Source: Saprospiraceae bacterium
GTDB lineage: Bacteria; Bacteroidota; Bacteroidia; Chitinophagales; Saprospiraceae
Reading direction: 5' to 3'
Assembly: GCA_026986005.1 (NCBI GenBank)
Contig: JALSPK010000141.1
Span: 29,281-93,280 of the forward strand
DNA length: 64,000 bases
The notes under the pieces are model-generated. The model saw only the letters and a program-made list of their open reading frames with translations, did no database searches and was not told where the DNA came from. Every line of letters starts with the position of its first letter. Position 1 is the first letter of the stretch. Below are positions 45,716-54,512 of the stretch, in pieces. The position numbers and the translations under genes were made by a program.

Positions 45716-47014
45716 TTATAGCATGATTTTTTTAAAAATGCTTTTTCTAGTCAATTTATCTTTTATATCACCATAAGGTATTATTACTTTTATAGTTCCT
45801 ATAATGCTATTAAATTTGGTACTATAGACTATTCCTGCTTTGCATATTGTAATATTTTTAAAATCATTGGGTTTTAGGTGATACCATTTTGAAATAGTTT
45901 TATCCTTATACATGGTATTAATTTCGTTTTTAAGAAATTGGTTGATGAAAAAACCATAGTTGAAATCCGATTTAAACTGTTTTTTCACATCAATATATTT
46001 ACCATTTTTTATTTTAATAATTATTGAAGTGGTTTTTATCTCATCCTCGTAAGATTTTTGTGATATTATTGTACCACTAATCACATTGTTTGAAATAAAG
46101 TCAACATCAAACCAAGCATTTGCTGACAATTGTAATCTATTCTCTAGATCAAGCTTACTTTTCTCTAATTTATCCAATTCCATTTTATAGGTTTCGGCCA
46201 ATACACGCATTTCTTTGTCAAAGTGAATACTCTTACTTTTTAACAAAGGAAAACTAATATAATAACGATATGCTTTATTGATAAAAGAGATTGCTCTGTT
46301 TTCAAAAGAGCTGATTTTTTTTAGCTTGGCAGTAAATTTTGTTATAAATTGATTGTAGATATTGATTTTCAAAATATTGTTTTCTTCCTGATGACATTCT
46401 AATCGTCTTATTTTTTTATCTCCGTTGATGATTATGTTAAAATCAGTACAGTTTTTATTTTTGCATTTTACTACATTTGTTAGGTATTTTGCTTTGTTCA
46501 AATTTAATATAACAGCTTTTTTTATATTCCTGTCGATATTATAAATTATAATATTGTAATTGTTGTTTATAATTTCACCTTCATATGTATCTACTGATAA
46601 TAATTCTTTGGCAATTTTTTTATTGGCAATAGGTTTTAAAATCATATCAAAATGCAATCTGCCTGATGGATTCATCCACTTTGCAGTGATCTCAGGTTCG
46701 TTTATATCTATCTTCCACATTCCAATATTATCCTGTAATGAATCACTTTCGTTAAGTATCAGTTTATCGTCGATCATGCCGCCTTCCAAATTGATTTTGG
46801 TGTCACTTGAGGGGTAATAACACACTCCTGCCCAATCTTTATTGTCGTGTATTAGATAAAGTTGAACTTCAAATTTATTGTCAAAATATCCGTACAGGAT
46901 CAATTTTTGAGTGTTTGTGCCATGCAATAGAGAAGTGACCTCTTTTTGCAATAAAACATTTTGAGCCTCAAGATTCAGACTAAAAAACATTAATATGTAG
47001 GCAATGAATTTCAT
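45716..47014 (-). CDS. Secreted protein of unknown function in the Bat operon
   Basis: The 432-residue protein has a signal peptide (cleavage near LEAQN), a beta-rich first third (VQLYLIHDNKDWAGVCYY) and a helical middle (about 270-320). I do not recognise a family. Its start overlaps the MoxR stop by one base and it precedes DUF58 by 4 bp, so it belongs to the operon. It is not a standard Bat component. Confidence 0.6.
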   Translation of the reverse strand: MKFIAYILMFFSLNLEAQNVLLQKEVTSLLHGTNTQKLILYGYFDNKFEVQLYLIHDNKDWAGVCYYPSSDTKINLEGGMIDDKLILNESDSLQDNIGMWKIDINEPEITAKWMNPSGRLHFDMILKPIANKKIAKELLSVDTYEGEIINNNYNIIIYNIDRNIKKAVILNLNKAKYLTNVVKCKNKNCTDFNIIINGDKKIRRLECHQEENNILKINIYNQFITKFTAKLKKISSFENRAISFINKAYRYYISFPLLKSKSIHFDKEMRVLAETYKMELDKLEKSKLDLENRLQLSANAWFDVDFISNNVISGTIISQKSYEDEIKTTSIIIKIKNGKYIDVKKQFKSDFNYGFFINQFLKNEINTMYKDKTISKWYHLKPNDFKNITICKAGIVYSTKFNSIIGTIKVIIPYGDIKDKLTRKSIFKKIML

Positions 47015-48012
47015 TATGGAACTTCAACAGTATTGATTATCTTAGTTATGATATCTTCTTGTGTTATATTTTCAGCTTCTGCTTCATATGTGATACCTAT
47101 CCTGTGTCTCAATACATCTTTGACTACATTTCTGACATCTTCGGGTATTACAAAGCCACGACCATTGATGAAGGCATATGCTTTTGAAACAATAGAAAGA
47201 GCTATACTTGCTCTAGGAGATGCACCAAAACTAATCAATGGTTTTAGGTCATTGAGGTTATATTTTTCAGGTTGTCTTGTAGCAAAAACAATATCAAGAA
47301 TATAGTTGATAATCTTTTCGTCAATATATATTTTTTTTACTGTTTCTCTAGCTTTCAGAATAGTGTCGACGCTCACTACTGAATCTATATCCATTGTAGT
47401 ATCACCCGACATGCTTTTTTTAATGATATTCCTTTCGTCATCAAGTGATGGGTAATCAATTTTTACTTTTAGCATAAACCTATCTACTTGAGCTTCCGGG
47501 AGGGGGTATGTACCTTCTTGTTCGATTGGGTTTTGTGTTGCCATTACCAAAAAAGGCTCAGGTAATTTGAAGGTTTCTTTGCCTATTGTAACTTGTCTTT
47601 CTTGCATAGCTTCAAGCAATGCACTTTGTACTTTAGCCGGAGCCCTATTGATCTCATCAGCAAGGACAAAATTTGAAAAAATAGGCCCTTTACTAACAAA
47701 GAAATCCAATTTTGCAGGATTATAGACCATAGTGCCGACTACATCAGAAGGCAGCAAATCAGGAGTAAATTGAATCCTTTTGTATTTTACATCAATTGCC
47801 GAAGAAAGGGTCTTAATGGCTAGGGTTTTAGCCAATCCCGGAAGGCCTTCTAACAATATATGTCCATCTGCCAAAAGTCCCAAAAGCAGTCTCTCCATCA
47901 TATACTTTTGTCCTACAATTACTTTGGATGTAGCTTCATACAATTCCTTTACAAAAGAACTTTCGATACTTATCTGTTGATTTAATGCTTGAATGTCTAC
48001 TGAATATTCCAT
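47014..48012 (-). CDS. MoxR-family AAA+ ATPase
   Basis: The 332-residue ATPase has Walker A GLPGLAKT, Walker B VLADEINRAP, sensor ATQNPIEQEGTYPLPEAQ and RFMLKV. MoxR proteins act as chaperone-like ATPases on VWA partners, here BatA and BatB. It is the first gene of the minus-strand operon 48012-39459. Confidence 0.93.
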   Translation of the reverse strand: MEYSVDIQALNQQISIESSFVKELYEATSKVIVGQKYMMERLLLGLLADGHILLEGLPGLAKTLAIKTLSSAIDVKYKRIQFTPDLLPSDVVGTMVYNPAKLDFFVSKGPIFSNFVLADEINRAPAKVQSALLEAMQERQVTIGKETFKLPEPFLVMATQNPIEQEGTYPLPEAQVDRFMLKVKIDYPSLDDERNIIKKSMSGDTTMDIDSVVSVDTILKARETVKKIYIDEKIINYILDIVFATRQPEKYNLNDLKPLISFGASPRASIALSIVSKAYAFINGRGFVIPEDVRNVVKDVLRHRIGITYEAEAENITQEDIITKIINTVEVP

Positions 48013-48194
48013 TTTATTTATATTTTTAATTACTGTTCACATAATCGTAATTGTAAATAGATTTATTGTGTGAAATAATATAAAAAATTTAGGTTCACAA
48101 AAAAATAACAAGCAATATATTTTTTAGTGAATCTATTTTATTCAACATTTTCTTTTCAGTAGAAACATTATTCAGGATATAGGCGTATCTATTT

Positions 48195-48356
48195 AGTGTC
48201 TGTCCATAAAGTCATTAAAATATAAAAATAATCTTTTCGCGATATTTTTACTTTATTCAAATTACTGATGCTAAGGCATCACTAATTCTCAGAAAGATAA
48301 AAATCTCATCAAAAATCTTTATTTTTCCAAAATCAAGCACTTTATAGACAGACACT
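48195..48356. mobile_element. MITE copy 2 (162 bp)
   Basis: The same element as at 36799, equal in length and differing at a small number of scattered bases. Ends are AGTGTCTGTCC and GACAGACACT, flanked by the 4-bp direct repeat ATTT (48191-48194 and 48357-48360). The right end overlaps the reading frame of a CotH remnant and provides its stop codon. Confidence 0.88.
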
Positions 48357-48779
48357 ATTTATGAATTTTGATTTAAACTGATTGTTTTTTATAAGTTTTT
48401 TAAATAATTTTGTAGTGCTGTGATCAGGATATCTATCTTCCATATGATGAAACATATTGTATTTATAGTCTCCAAATCCGCCATAAATATCATAAAATAC
48501 CCATCTCCATTTTCCTGTATTAGTTTTTGGTCTCCATAGTTTTCGATTATTCGGTGTAGGGAATAAAGATTTTCCCCATTGAATGGCACTATCAGGGAAT
48601 CGTTGATAAACTTCATCACTTGATAATAATATACTTTTGGTGCTGTCAACAATAAATCCAAATTTATCTACTAAAAACAATTTTTCCCCAGTAGAAGATA
48701 TTTTAAAATTTGTATGCAAATTATTAAGTGTTAATATAGGTTTTTTTATGATTAACAAAGCGATATGCTGAGGACTCAT
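48342..48779 (-). pseudogene. Lamin-tail/CotH kinase gene remnant ending in the MITE
   Basis: The open frame of 145 codons joins two pieces. LHTNFKISSTGEKLFLVDK (about residues 22-40) matches lamin-tail domains, and NNRKLWRPKTNTGKWRWVFYD onward (about 79 to 130) matches the middle of CotH-type spore-coat kinases, including the GxWRWxxYD core. In intact proteins these lie a few hundred residues apart, so an internal deletion is inferred. The first ~20 codons are an out-of-frame reading of the neighbouring DGR-accessory remnant. The frame runs into the MITE end (NSVCL, stop at 48342). It is unlikely to be functional. Confidence 0.6.
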
Positions 48780-48861
48780 AAGCTCTCCAAAAAATCCCTT
48801 CCCGATGTAGCATTATGGCATCGTTCGTTGCTTCTAACTTTACTATATTCGATATTTTCAC
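48724..48861 (-). pseudogene. Truncated DGR-cassette accessory gene remnant
   Basis: From a GTG at 48861 the frame reads VKISNIVKLEATNDAIML, then HREGIFWRAYESSAYRFVNH, and stops at 48724 after 45 codons. From memory, sequences of the IMLxREGxFWxAYExSA type sit beside FISUMP variable proteins in Bacteroidota diversity-generating retroelement loci. Here only the N-terminus survives, joined to the lamin-tail remnant. The family link is recalled, not searched. Confidence 0.4.
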
Positions 48862-48903
48862 AAATTGTATTTTATACGGAAAGTCATGCAAAAATAAAAA
48901 TCA

Positions 48904-48916
48904 ACCGCTTAGCGGT
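48904..48916. repeat. Small perfect inverted repeat downstream of the variable region
   Basis: ACCGCT and AGCGGT surround a single T, about 90 bp beyond the stop of the FISUMP gene. Known DGRs have a short hairpin downstream of the variable repeat that aids homing, so this is a candidate equivalent. Confidence 0.4.
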
Positions 48917-49004
48917 ATGACATCTCAATGCCCTTCAGGACAGCTAGATAAAATAGTCAAATTGTCAAATATCCAAGCCCACCCGCTAACGGTTGCTTCG
49001 CTCA

Positions 49005-50018
49005 TCAATCCCTCACGCAACGGACACTAAACCCGAACGACTTATCGGTGTCGTGGCGGTAGACCATAGGATTACTGTAGTACACATTCCGGAGCCAAGC
49101 AAAACCGCTTGATATACTGGACGACCAGAAGTAGGCGTCGTCGGACTGACTATTGAACGTCCCTGAGATATCGCGGTAGCCCGAGGGTAGCGCTGAGAAA
49201 CCACTACTACCGAACGCTCCGTTTTGATCAAGAGTTCCATTAGTCCATAAAGACTCATTTCCAGCCAACTGGCTACCTTGGTCTGTACCCCTATAGTTTG
49301 TGCCATCAGCTTGTGCTTGTGTCATGCCGAGATGCTTTTCAAGTGTTTTCCACTCATCATCAGTAGGTAGATGCCAGCCCGTGGGACATACACCTTGTGT
49401 ACCTGCCGTAATGACATATTGCATCATCTCGTCCCATTGGTATAGACCGCCGTAAGTATCACAATTGGTAGTAAGATCCTCATAACAGTACTTCTCAATG
49501 GTACTATTGTCTGTTTGAGCAGTAGTTCCGTCTACACGTGTGCCAAAATTTAAATTCTCCGCCATCCAGATCTGGGTACCAATAGTCACTGTTTTATATG
49601 ATTTATTATCACGTGAGTCTACTAATATACCCATACGCTGTGCATCGATTACATCTTGTACATCGACACCACCAGCTATCAAATCTTCTTGAGTATATCC
49701 GCTCTCCAGTAACTTCTGTATCAAAAATGGTGGAAGATTGGGACAATTACACAATTGCTTTGCCAGTTCATAATCTGATGCCAGATTACGTGTCGTATCT
49801 ATTGGCGGTGGAGATGGAGGAAGGGATGCCACAGATCTCGTCCCTAAGGAACCGTCTGTATTCCGTATCACCAGGTTGTCCACCGCATCATTTATCGGCA
49901 TGTCGGTAACTTTTAGGCCTCCTTGTACTTCTACTTCTTGTCCCTCTATATTTGCAACGGATAGGGCACAAATAAACATTACTATAAGTGGTATTTTTAT
50001 GCTTAATATCTTTTTCAT
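49005..50018 (-). CDS. FISUMP-domain secreted protein with DGR-like variable C-terminus
   Basis: The 337-residue protein has a signal peptide (about 1-26, NIEGQ). Residues ~135-337 form a Fibrobacter-succinogenes-major-paralogous (C-type-lectin/FGE-like) domain with YKTVTIGTQIWMAENLNFGT, CPTGWHLPTDDEWKTLE and the C-terminal WSSS ... GFSVRCVRD. In Bacteroidota, DGR target proteins end exactly in such a module. Many codons at variable positions (GAC, TAC, TTC, CTC, CAC, ATC) keep C in the third base, as expected if A-to-N mutagenesis acted on AAC template codons. The C-terminal ~190 bp is visibly GC-richer than its surroundings. No reverse transcriptase or template repeat lies in the window. 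Confidence 0.85.
   Translation of the reverse strand: MKKILSIKIPLIVMFICALSVANIEGQEVEVQGGLKVTDMPINDAVDNLVIRNTDGSLGTRSVASLPPSPPPIDTTRNLASDYELAKQLCNCPNLPPFLIQKLLESGYTQEDLIAGGVDVQDVIDAQRMGILVDSRDNKSYKTVTIGTQIWMAENLNFGTRVDGTTAQTDNSTIEKYCYEDLTTNCDTYGGLYQWDEMMQYVITAGTQGVCPTGWHLPTDDEWKTLEKHLGMTQAQADGTNYRGTDQGSQLAGNESLWTNGTLDQNGAFGSSGFSALPSGYRDISGTFNSQSDDAYFWSSSISSGFAWLRNVYYSNPMVYRHDTDKSFGFSVRCVRD
49008..49200 (-). other. Candidate DGR variable repeat (VR)
   Basis: This is the 3' end of the FISUMP gene, from the SALPSGYR codons to the stop. It combines conserved scaffold codons (WSSS, SVRCVRD) with positions where Asn in a template could have become Asp, Ile, Ser, Tyr, Phe, Leu or His by adenine-specific change. 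Its base composition differs sharply from the AT-rich flanks. Confidence 0.55.
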
Positions 50019-50073
50019 TTATATTATATTTTAAGTGAAGAAAAAATATTTTTTGCATATTAGAAGAACTTTT

Positions 50074-50081
50074 CAAATTTA
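50074..50081 (-). promoter_or_regulatory. -7 promoter element (TAAATTTG on the minus strand)
   Basis: A TAnnTTTG match on the minus strand about 56 bp before the FISUMP gene start. No well-spaced -33 element is seen. Confidence 0.4.
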
Positions 50082-50304
50082 TATGATTTTTCGTTTTTTT
50101 ATTTAGTGACAAATTTGTAAACGGTAAGTTTCAGTTAGTATCTGACATTTTCTTGTCTTGGGTTTTATATTGGGGTAACTATTTGAATTATAATAGTAGC
50201 CGATTTCGGAAAAAGGATTTTTCAATTTATTACTAATGTCAGAACAACTGGCCCAATACAAACAAAAGATTTAATTATTGTTTGAAAATAAGATGAATAA
50301 TTGA

Positions 50305-50496
50305 TTATATACTTAATGTTTTATTTTCAGTTTGCTCATTAATTTCTTCAATCAGTTTTTTATCTGTTTGCTTAATATTTGGTCTGGTTTTAATTTTCAA
50401 ATAATTAACTGAAGTTTTATATAAAAATCCACGAAAAAGAATATTCAGAATAATTATAATTCCCAAATATTTGATAATTTTATTAAATCTATTCAT
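50305..50496 (-). CDS. Small single-pass membrane protein, unknown
   Basis: The 63-residue protein has one membrane helix (about 10-26, YLGIIIILNILFRGFLY) and a charged C-terminal tail (KKLIEEINEQTENK). The ATG at 50496 is preferred to a TTG three codons upstream. No family is recognised. It lies 97 bp downstream of xerD in the same orientation with a MITE end fragment between them. Confidence 0.45.
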   Translation of the reverse strand: MNRFNKIIKYLGIIIILNILFRGFLYKTSVNYLKIKTRPNIKQTDKKLIEEINEQTENKTLSI

Positions 50497-50546
50497 ATTA
50501 TTCAAATTCTTGCCCTTTTACGGACTTTTATTCAAATCAATTACTT

Positions 50547-50571
50547 ATTGTCTGTCCATAAAGTCATTAAA
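50547..50571. mobile_element. Solitary MITE left end
   Basis: ATTGTCTGTCCATAAAGTCA followed by TTAAA matches the left 25 bp of the intact MITEs apart from one terminal base. It lies just beyond the stop of xerD, and no right end is found nearby. Confidence 0.65.
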
Positions 50572-50592
50572 TTTATTGATATTTTGATTTAT

Positions 50593-51507
50593 CTACTTGG
50601 TATTTTTTTTGTTTCTAGGATGAAAGGCAAGTATTGTTTTTTTCAAATAGTTGGTATCAAGGTGGGTGTAAATTTCTGTTGTTAGTATAGATTCGTGGCC
50701 TAGCATTTCCTGAACTGCTCTAAGATCAGCACCGCCTTCAACTAGATGTGTTGCAAAAGAATGTCTAAAAGTATGAGGGCTAACATTTTTTTTGATTCCT
50801 GCAATTTCAGCCAATTCTTTGACAATATGAAATATCATTATTCTTCCTAGATTTTTTCCTCTGCGATTCAGAAAAACATAATCTTCATTACCTTTTTTGA
50901 TATTTACTTTACTTCTGTGATTTTTTATATAGATATCAATATATTTGATAGCATCTGCTCCTATTGGAATAATTCTCTCTTTGTTATTTTTGCCTATCAC
51001 TTTTACAAAACCGATGTCCGGAAAATAGTTTGATAATTTTAGATTTATCAATTCGCTTACCCTAAGACCACAAGCATAAAGCGTTTCGATAATTGCTCTA
51101 TTTCTATGCCCGAATTTAGTACTTAAATCGACAGCTTCAAGAATCATTTCTATTTCGTTATAACTCAACACATCGGGTATTTTTCGACCGATTTTGGGAC
51201 CTTCAAGCAACTCAGTTGGATCATCATCAATTATATCTTCCATCATCAAATATTTGTAGAAGGCTCTTATTCCTGAAATAATTCTTGCTTGTGATCTCTG
51301 GGCTACGCCCAAAGTATTTATCCAAAGAATGAACTCTTTTAATATCTTAAAATTTATATCTATTGGAGAAACTTCAATTTCATGTATATCCAAGTATTCA
51401 ACCAATTTTGAAATATCTCGCAAATATGCATCTATTGAATTCTTTGAAAGAGACCTTTCAAGCATCAAATACGATTCAAAGCCATATATTGCAGAGTCCC
51501 AGTCCAT
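50593..51507 (-). CDS. xerD: XerC/XerD-type tyrosine recombinase
   Basis: The 304-residue recombinase has an N-terminal SAM-like core-binding domain (1-100) and a catalytic domain with the full set Arg149 (CGLRVSEL), Lys173 (IGKNNKERI), His245 and Arg248 ([11 protein letters not shown]), His271 (LGHESI) and nucleophile Tyr280 (TEIYTH). Length and sequence fit chromosome-dimer-resolution XerD rather than a phage integrase. Its ATG overlaps the ruvC stop by one base, so the two are coupled. Confidence 0.92.
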   Translation of the reverse strand: MDWDSAIYGFESYLMLERSLSKNSIDAYLRDISKLVEYLDIHEIEVSPIDINFKILKEFILWINTLGVAQRSQARIISGIRAFYKYLMMEDIIDDDPTELLEGPKIGRKIPDVLSYNEIEMILEAVDLSTKFGHRNRAIIETLYACGLRVSELINLKLSNYFPDIGFVKVIGKNNKERIIPIGADAIKYIDIYIKNHRSKVNIKKGNEDYVFLNRRGKNLGRIMIFHIVKELAEIAGIKKNVSPHTFRHSFATHLVEGGADLRAVQEMLGHESILTTEIYTHLDTNYLKKTILAFHPRNKKNTK

Positions 51508-52070
51508 TATTTAGCTAGTTTTTTAGGATTATCTGTCAAATAACTTTTCCATCCCGAATACTTTTTGCTTCCTCCTCCAATACTGGATATTTGGTTGAAG
51601 TGACACATTGCTGCTCCTAAAGCATCTGTTGCATCCAAAAATCCATCTTCTATTTTTATTTTCAGGATACTTTGCAACATTGCCGAAACCTGTTCTTTTG
51701 AAGCATTTCCATTGCCGGTGACAGATTGTTTGATTTTTTTTGGTGCATATTCTGTAATATTTAATCCCATTGTTATGCCGGCAGCTATAGTAACACCTTG
51801 AGCTCTCCCTAATTTCAACATAGATTGAACGTTTTTTCCGTAGAAAGGTGCTTCAATTGCCATTTCAGTTGGCAAATATGTTTCTATCAGTTCTTGAGTT
51901 TGAAGAAATATTTCTTTTAATTTTTCTTGATGGGTTTCAAACTTTTTTAACCTTATATCTCCAAGAGCTTCAACTTTGAAATGACCAAAAAAATAATCCA
52001 AAATTGCATAACCCATCACTTGAGTTCCTGGATCTATACCCAGTATTTTTACTTTGTCTAGTTTTGCCAT
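51507..52070 (-). CDS. ruvC: RuvC Holliday junction resolvase
   Basis: The 187-residue nuclease has the four acidic catalytic residues: Asp13 in GIDPGT, Glu73 in AIEAPF, and Asp146 and Asp149 in DATDAL. It cleaves Holliday junctions with RuvAB. The ATG at 52070 is chosen over a TTG one codon upstream. It lies 6 bp after the HMG-CoA reductase gene and overlaps xerD. Confidence 0.95.
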   Translation of the reverse strand: MAKLDKVKILGIDPGTQVMGYAILDYFFGHFKVEALGDIRLKKFETHQEKLKEIFLQTQELIETYLPTEMAIEAPFYGKNVQSMLKLGRAQGVTIAAGITMGLNITEYAPKKIKQSVTGNGNASKEQVSAMLQSILKIKIEDGFLDATDALGAAMCHFNQISSIGGGSKKYSGWKSYLTDNPKKLAK

Positions 52071-52076
52071 CAAGCA

Positions 52077-53393
52077 TTATTTTCTTAATTTTTCCAATAT
52101 TGTTTTTACACCGCTATACGAAACTGTTTTGTCCTTGAAATACTCGATTATTTTAATTTTTTCTTTTGCGGTTGCTTCCAATTGAGTCATGATATTTGTA
52201 AGATGCAATTTCATATGTCCTTTTTGTATTCCTGTTGTAACCAGAGATTTTACTGCTGAAAAATTTTGAGCTAAACCTACCGATGCTACTATTTTCATCA
52301 ATTCTTCTGCACCTGGATTACCAAGCATCTCAAGAGAGCGTTTTGCCATTGGGTGGGTTTTTGTCAAGCCTCCTACTGTACCGATAGCCATTGGCATATC
52401 AAGCCAAAATCTAAAAATACCCTTATTGATTTCACATTGACTGAGGCTTCTATATTGTCCATCTCTGGCAGCATAAGTATGTCCACAGGCTTCTACAGCT
52501 CTAAAATCATTGCCGCTAGCAATAATTACCGAATCAATGCCATTGAATATACCCTTATTATGGGTTGTAGCCCGGTATGGATCTTGCTTAGCTATTTCTA
52601 TTGCAGTATTAAATTTTTCTGCAAATAGTTTTCCGTCTTTAATCGTTTTTCCATTTTCCAGTTCTTCCACATGACAACTCACTTCAACATGAACAATACT
52701 TTCGGGAGTATAATTTGATAAAATAGACATTACTATCTGTACATCTTTGTCTTCGTTTTTAAAAGAATCACTTGCGATAAAATACTCTTTTAATGTTTTT
52801 GCAAATTGCTCTAGAATTGTATTTATAAAATTCGCACCCATGGAATCGCAAGTATAAAATTCTGCTTTTATCTGATACAGATTTTCAATGTTCTCCGTAA
52901 AATCAATTAGTTCAATTGAGTGAATACCGCCACCTCTTTTTTCCATTGTTGCAGTAAATTCTTTTGTATCCTCAATCAGTTTGCGTTTTATATCGTCAAA
53001 TAAATGGGCCAACAACTTAAAATCTCCTCCCCATTTAAAATGAACTTGTCCTATTTTTTTACTATCTATTACTTCTGCTTTAAAACCACCTCTATCAAAC
53101 CAAAACTTAGAGCCTGCTGATGCTGCTGCTATCACCGAACTCTCTTCAATAGCCATAGGTATAGCATACACCTTTCCATTAATTTTAAAATTGGGAGCAA
53201 CACCTAGAGGTATTGGAAAATTGCCAATAGAATTTTCTATAAACCCATCCAAAATACTCTGCAATCCGGGATGCCAATAACTTATCAATTCATTCATTAC
53301 CAAATCAGGGTCTTTGAAAAAATTCTCAACAACCCATTGCATTTTTCTTATTTTAGAGAGTCTGGAGAACCCGCTTATTGGATTTTTATGCAC
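52077..53393 (-). CDS. mvaA: HMG-CoA reductase, class II (mevalonate pathway)
   Basis: The 438-residue enzyme has class II catalytic signatures: Glu53 in ENSIGNFPIPLG, Asp in CDSMGANFIN, Lys in THNKGIFNG and the C-terminal His in KGHMKLH. It interconverts HMG-CoA and mevalonate. The first codon is GTG and overlaps the stop of the isomerase gene by 8 bp. Together with the type 2 isomerase it shows that isoprenoids are made by the mevalonate route. Confidence 0.93.
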   Translation of the reverse strand: MHKNPISGFSRLSKIRKMQWVVENFFKDPDLVMNELISYWHPGLQSILDGFIENSIGNFPIPLGVAPNFKINGKVYAIPMAIEESSVIAAASAGSKFWFDRGGFKAEVIDSKKIGQVHFKWGGDFKLLAHLFDDIKRKLIEDTKEFTATMEKRGGGIHSIELIDFTENIENLYQIKAEFYTCDSMGANFINTILEQFAKTLKEYFIASDSFKNEDKDVQIVMSILSNYTPESIVHVEVSCHVEELENGKTIKDGKLFAEKFNTAIEIAKQDPYRATTHNKGIFNGIDSVIIASGNDFRAVEACGHTYAARDGQYRSLSQCEINKGIFRFWLDMPMAIGTVGGLTKTHPMAKRSLEMLGNPGAEELMKIVASVGLAQNFSAVKSLVTTGIQKGHMKLHLTNIMTQLEATAKEKIKIIEYFKDKTVSYSGVKTILEKLRK

Positions 53394-54414
53394 TTTTGTG
53401 ATTTTTAATTCTTAAAAAAGCTTTCGCCATCTTCAATCCTTCAATATGTTTTGAAACAAACTCTTCTAAAATACCATAATCACCCATAGAGTATTTCAAA
53501 AACTCTGAAGCCATTCCATATATTGAAGGTAACTTTATTTTTTCAGTATAGTAATATCCATCTAAAAAACTTTTAATTCCACCTGAGATGATTATTTCTT
53601 TACATTTTAATCTATCTCCTATATCATAGACAATTTTATTTGTAAAATCTACCATCTCACTAGCTGTATGTCCCAAATTAACTATGGGCTCAAACTGCTT
53701 TTCTATTTTGTTATTATTTCTTAACAGCTCCAATTTAGCAAAATTTGTTCCTCCAAATGCAGCAAACTCTATTGCGGCTAATGGTAATTTTAATAGCTCT
53801 TTCAAACTTTCATAACCCATACCTTGACCAACTTCTTTAATAATTATTTTATTGTCCAGAGAGTCAAGTAATCTTTTAATCGTAACAATTGGATTATGTT
53901 TTAGCAGATCTCCTTCTATTTGAGCGAATTCCTGCAAAGGATTTATATGAATAATAATACCGTCAGCTTCCAGTTTTTTTATTAATTCTGAGATTTTATT
54001 TATACTGTCATTCTCAATTAATTGTTCTAGTTGGGCAATTCCGATATTTGTATATAATGGTCTGTCTCCAATATCTTTTCTAACAGTAAAATCCTCCAAC
54101 CTTGAATCATCTGTTAATAATTGTCTGCATGAGCCTAAACCCATTCCCATACCAAACTGCATACAAGCTTTTGCAAGATTTCTGTTTATTTTTTTTGCTG
54201 ATTCAGTACCTCCCGTCATACTCGAAACCCAAATTGGATTGTAAAATATTGTATCAAGAAATTGAATCTTTAAGTCAATAGATTCCACATTGCCTAAAAG
54301 GGGTTCATACATAAATCTACTGTCAGTCATTGATGGTAATACCTGAGATTTGGATGTCAATTCCAAATGATCCATTTTCCTTTTTGAAGCAATATATTTT
54401 TCCTCTAAGTCCAA
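53386..54414 (-). CDS. fni: Type 2 isopentenyl-diphosphate isomerase (FMN)
   Basis: The 342-residue flavoenzyme interconverts IPP and DMAPP. Landmarks are SKRKMDHLEL at the N-terminus, WVSSMTGGT, HINPLQEFAQIEGD (catalytic Gln region) and FGGTNFAKLE. The frame starts with TTG at 54414; the first internal ATG (codon 14) would remove the conserved RKxxHL, and no upstream ATG exists before a stop, so TTG is preferred. The stop overlaps the start of mvaA. Confidence 0.92.
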   Translation of the reverse strand: MDLEEKYIASKRKMDHLELTSKSQVLPSMTDSRFMYEPLLGNVESIDLKIQFLDTIFYNPIWVSSMTGGTESAKKINRNLAKACMQFGMGMGLGSCRQLLTDDSRLEDFTVRKDIGDRPLYTNIGIAQLEQLIENDSINKISELIKKLEADGIIIHINPLQEFAQIEGDLLKHNPIVTIKRLLDSLDNKIIIKEVGQGMGYESLKELLKLPLAAIEFAAFGGTNFAKLELLRNNNKIEKQFEPIVNLGHTASEMVDFTNKIVYDIGDRLKCKEIIISGGIKSFLDGYYYTEKIKLPSIYGMASEFLKYSMGDYGILEEFVSKHIEGLKMAKAFLRIKNHKSA

Positions 54415-54444
54415 GTTATGATTGGTTTAATTTAATAATACATA

Positions 54445-54470
54445 CAAAAATATAAAATTTGGCACACAAA
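54445..54470 (-). promoter_or_regulatory. Promoter of the fni-mvaA-ruvC-xerD operon
   Basis: On the minus strand TTTG (54467-54470), a 14-bp spacer and TATTTTTG (54445-54452) resemble the Bacteroidota promoter. It lies 31 bp before the fni start. Confidence 0.5.
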
Positions 54471-54512
54471 ACACTAATTTAACTAAAGTCATTTATACGG
54501 ACAAGTATAAAA

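Noticed and set aside
48195..48356. MITE as a small RNA gene
   Set aside because: Two copies with target duplications and terminal inverted repeats fit a transposed element; no promoter precedes either copy.
49005..50018. A complete DGR in the window
   Set aside because: I find no reverse transcriptase motif and no second GC-rich, AAC-rich copy of the variable region on either strand, so only the target and remnants can be claimed.
50593..51507. XerD as the integrase of an integrated element
   Set aside because: It is coupled to ruvC and mevalonate genes, has no att-like duplication or phage genes nearby and matches housekeeping XerD in length.
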